From positions 496,001 through 560,000 of the forward strand of contig CAVQIB010000003.1 of assembly GCA_963712435.1 (NCBI GenBank): a stretch of 64,000 nucleotides of DNA. Reading direction: 5' to 3'. Position numbers and translations under genes: made by a program. This DNA is from Rhodoplanes sp963712435. GTDB taxonomy: Bacteria; Pseudomonadota; Alphaproteobacteria; Rhizobiales; Xanthobacteraceae. Positions 63,701 to 64,000 of the stretch are shown in pieces (the stretch's first letter is position 1; each line of letters starts with the position of its first letter). A model generated the notes under the pieces. The model did not search any database, was not told the origin of the DNA, and worked only from the letters and a program-made list of their open reading frames with translations.

Positions 63701-64000
63701 ATAACGTCGCTGTTCGTCCTGCTGTGTCCGGCCCTGCTGCTGCGCGGCCAGCCGCGAGCGGCGCTGGAAATCGCCGAGCAGGGCCTCGAAATCGCCAGTC
63801 ACAACAATGAACGGGTGTTCGAGGCCGAGTTGCACCGGCTGAAGGCGCGGGCGCTTCTGGCGGACCGCGCGCCCGAGGCGCGAGCGCAAGCGCATGCCCT
63901 GCTCAGCACGGCCCTGTCCGTCGCCCGCGCGCAAGACGCCCGCTCGCTCGAGCTTCGCGCCGGCGCCGACTGCGCCACGCTGTGGATCGATGAGGGCCGG
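60730..64000 (+). CDS. Zinc-ribbon / class III adenylate cyclase / AAA-ATPase / TPR signalling protein (partial, one frameshift)
   Basis: A large multidomain protein cut by the window end. Two zinc ribbons (RCPSCGKPNPENKKFCGDCG; KCPSCGSRNSAVKRFCGDCG), then a guanylate/adenylate cyclase domain (TVMFCDLVGSTALSTRLDPE, RYAGDGALAYFGYP with the metal Asp residues), then a STAND-like ATPase with Walker A LTGEPGIGKSHIALAVQ and Walker B TLVIFEDVHWID. A long helical TPR-type region follows. An extra base near 63428 shifts the frame, and it continues to 64000 (QAYVTYYGSILHALRGEW, AALEIAEQGLEIASHNNER). The start is GTG at 60730. Common in Bradyrhizobium-like bacteria; the trigger is unknown. Confidence 0.88.

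Overview
ORGANISM AND SEQUENCE QUALITY. The DNA is uniformly GC-rich. Its gene content (thiOSGE under a TPP riboswitch, an ArsR-methyltransferase next to metF-metH, a suf operon with two cysteine desulfurases and a SufT-like protein, an HWE histidine kinase, an extensin-like lipoprotein, DUF1127, a YhdP/AsmA-type giant protein) points to an alphaproteobacterium of the order Hyphomicrobiales (Rhizobiales). A Bradyrhizobium/Rhodopseudomonas/Xanthobacteraceae-type lineage is an inference. Many genes carry single-base frameshifts. Nearly all those I resolved are one-base insertions, and the protein stays conserved on both sides of the break. I treat most as likely sequence errors and give each gene its full span. 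They are sparse outside 46-57 kb (roughly one per few kb, except one restriction-modification gene) and very dense inside it.

LAYOUT. 0-2.8 kb: thiamine operon on the minus strand (thiO-thiS-thiG-thiE, then the first codons of another gene) behind a TPP riboswitch; thiE is broken. 2.8-3.4 kb: trmO. 3.5-3.8 kb: REP-like palindromes. 3.9-9.6 kb: ArsR-SAM-methyltransferase regulator, metF and metH in one run with a palindromic operator. 9.7-13 kb: a heavily frameshifted type IIG (Eco57I-like) restriction-modification gene. 13-24.7 kb: cysteine hydrolase, small membrane protein, chagasin-type inhibitor, amidase, extensin-like lipoprotein, HWE kinase, a secreted protein, a CapD/FlaA1-type epimerase, a POT peptide transporter and PobA. 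25-26.6 kb: DEAD-box helicase. 26.7-33.8 kb: the suf operon, read leftward (nifS-like, sufB, C, D, S, T, A-like). 34-45 kb: hydrolase, anmK, tyrS, YhdP-like protein, Bcp, an M23 peptidase and a DegP/MucD protease.

SELENOCYSTEINE FORMATE DEHYDROGENASE ISLAND (45.1-57.2 kb, all minus strand). The order is fdhA (with an in-frame UGA followed by a SECIS-like hairpin), fdhB, fdhC, fdhE, selA, a Sel1-repeat gene, selB, selC (tRNA-Sec), two unrecognised small genes, a DsrE-family protein and a GcvH-like lipoyl protein. Most junctions overlap by 4-14 bases. A TusA-type sulfur carrier lies divergently upstream of fdhA. A respiratory selenoenzyme, its insertion machinery and sulfur-relay/lipoyl proteins are therefore packed together. 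This is the most interesting part of the window.

57.7-64 kb: TusA, several small secreted or DUF1127 proteins, a HEXXH protein, and the 5' part of a zinc-ribbon/adenylate-cyclase/AAA-ATPase/TPR protein that runs off the right end.
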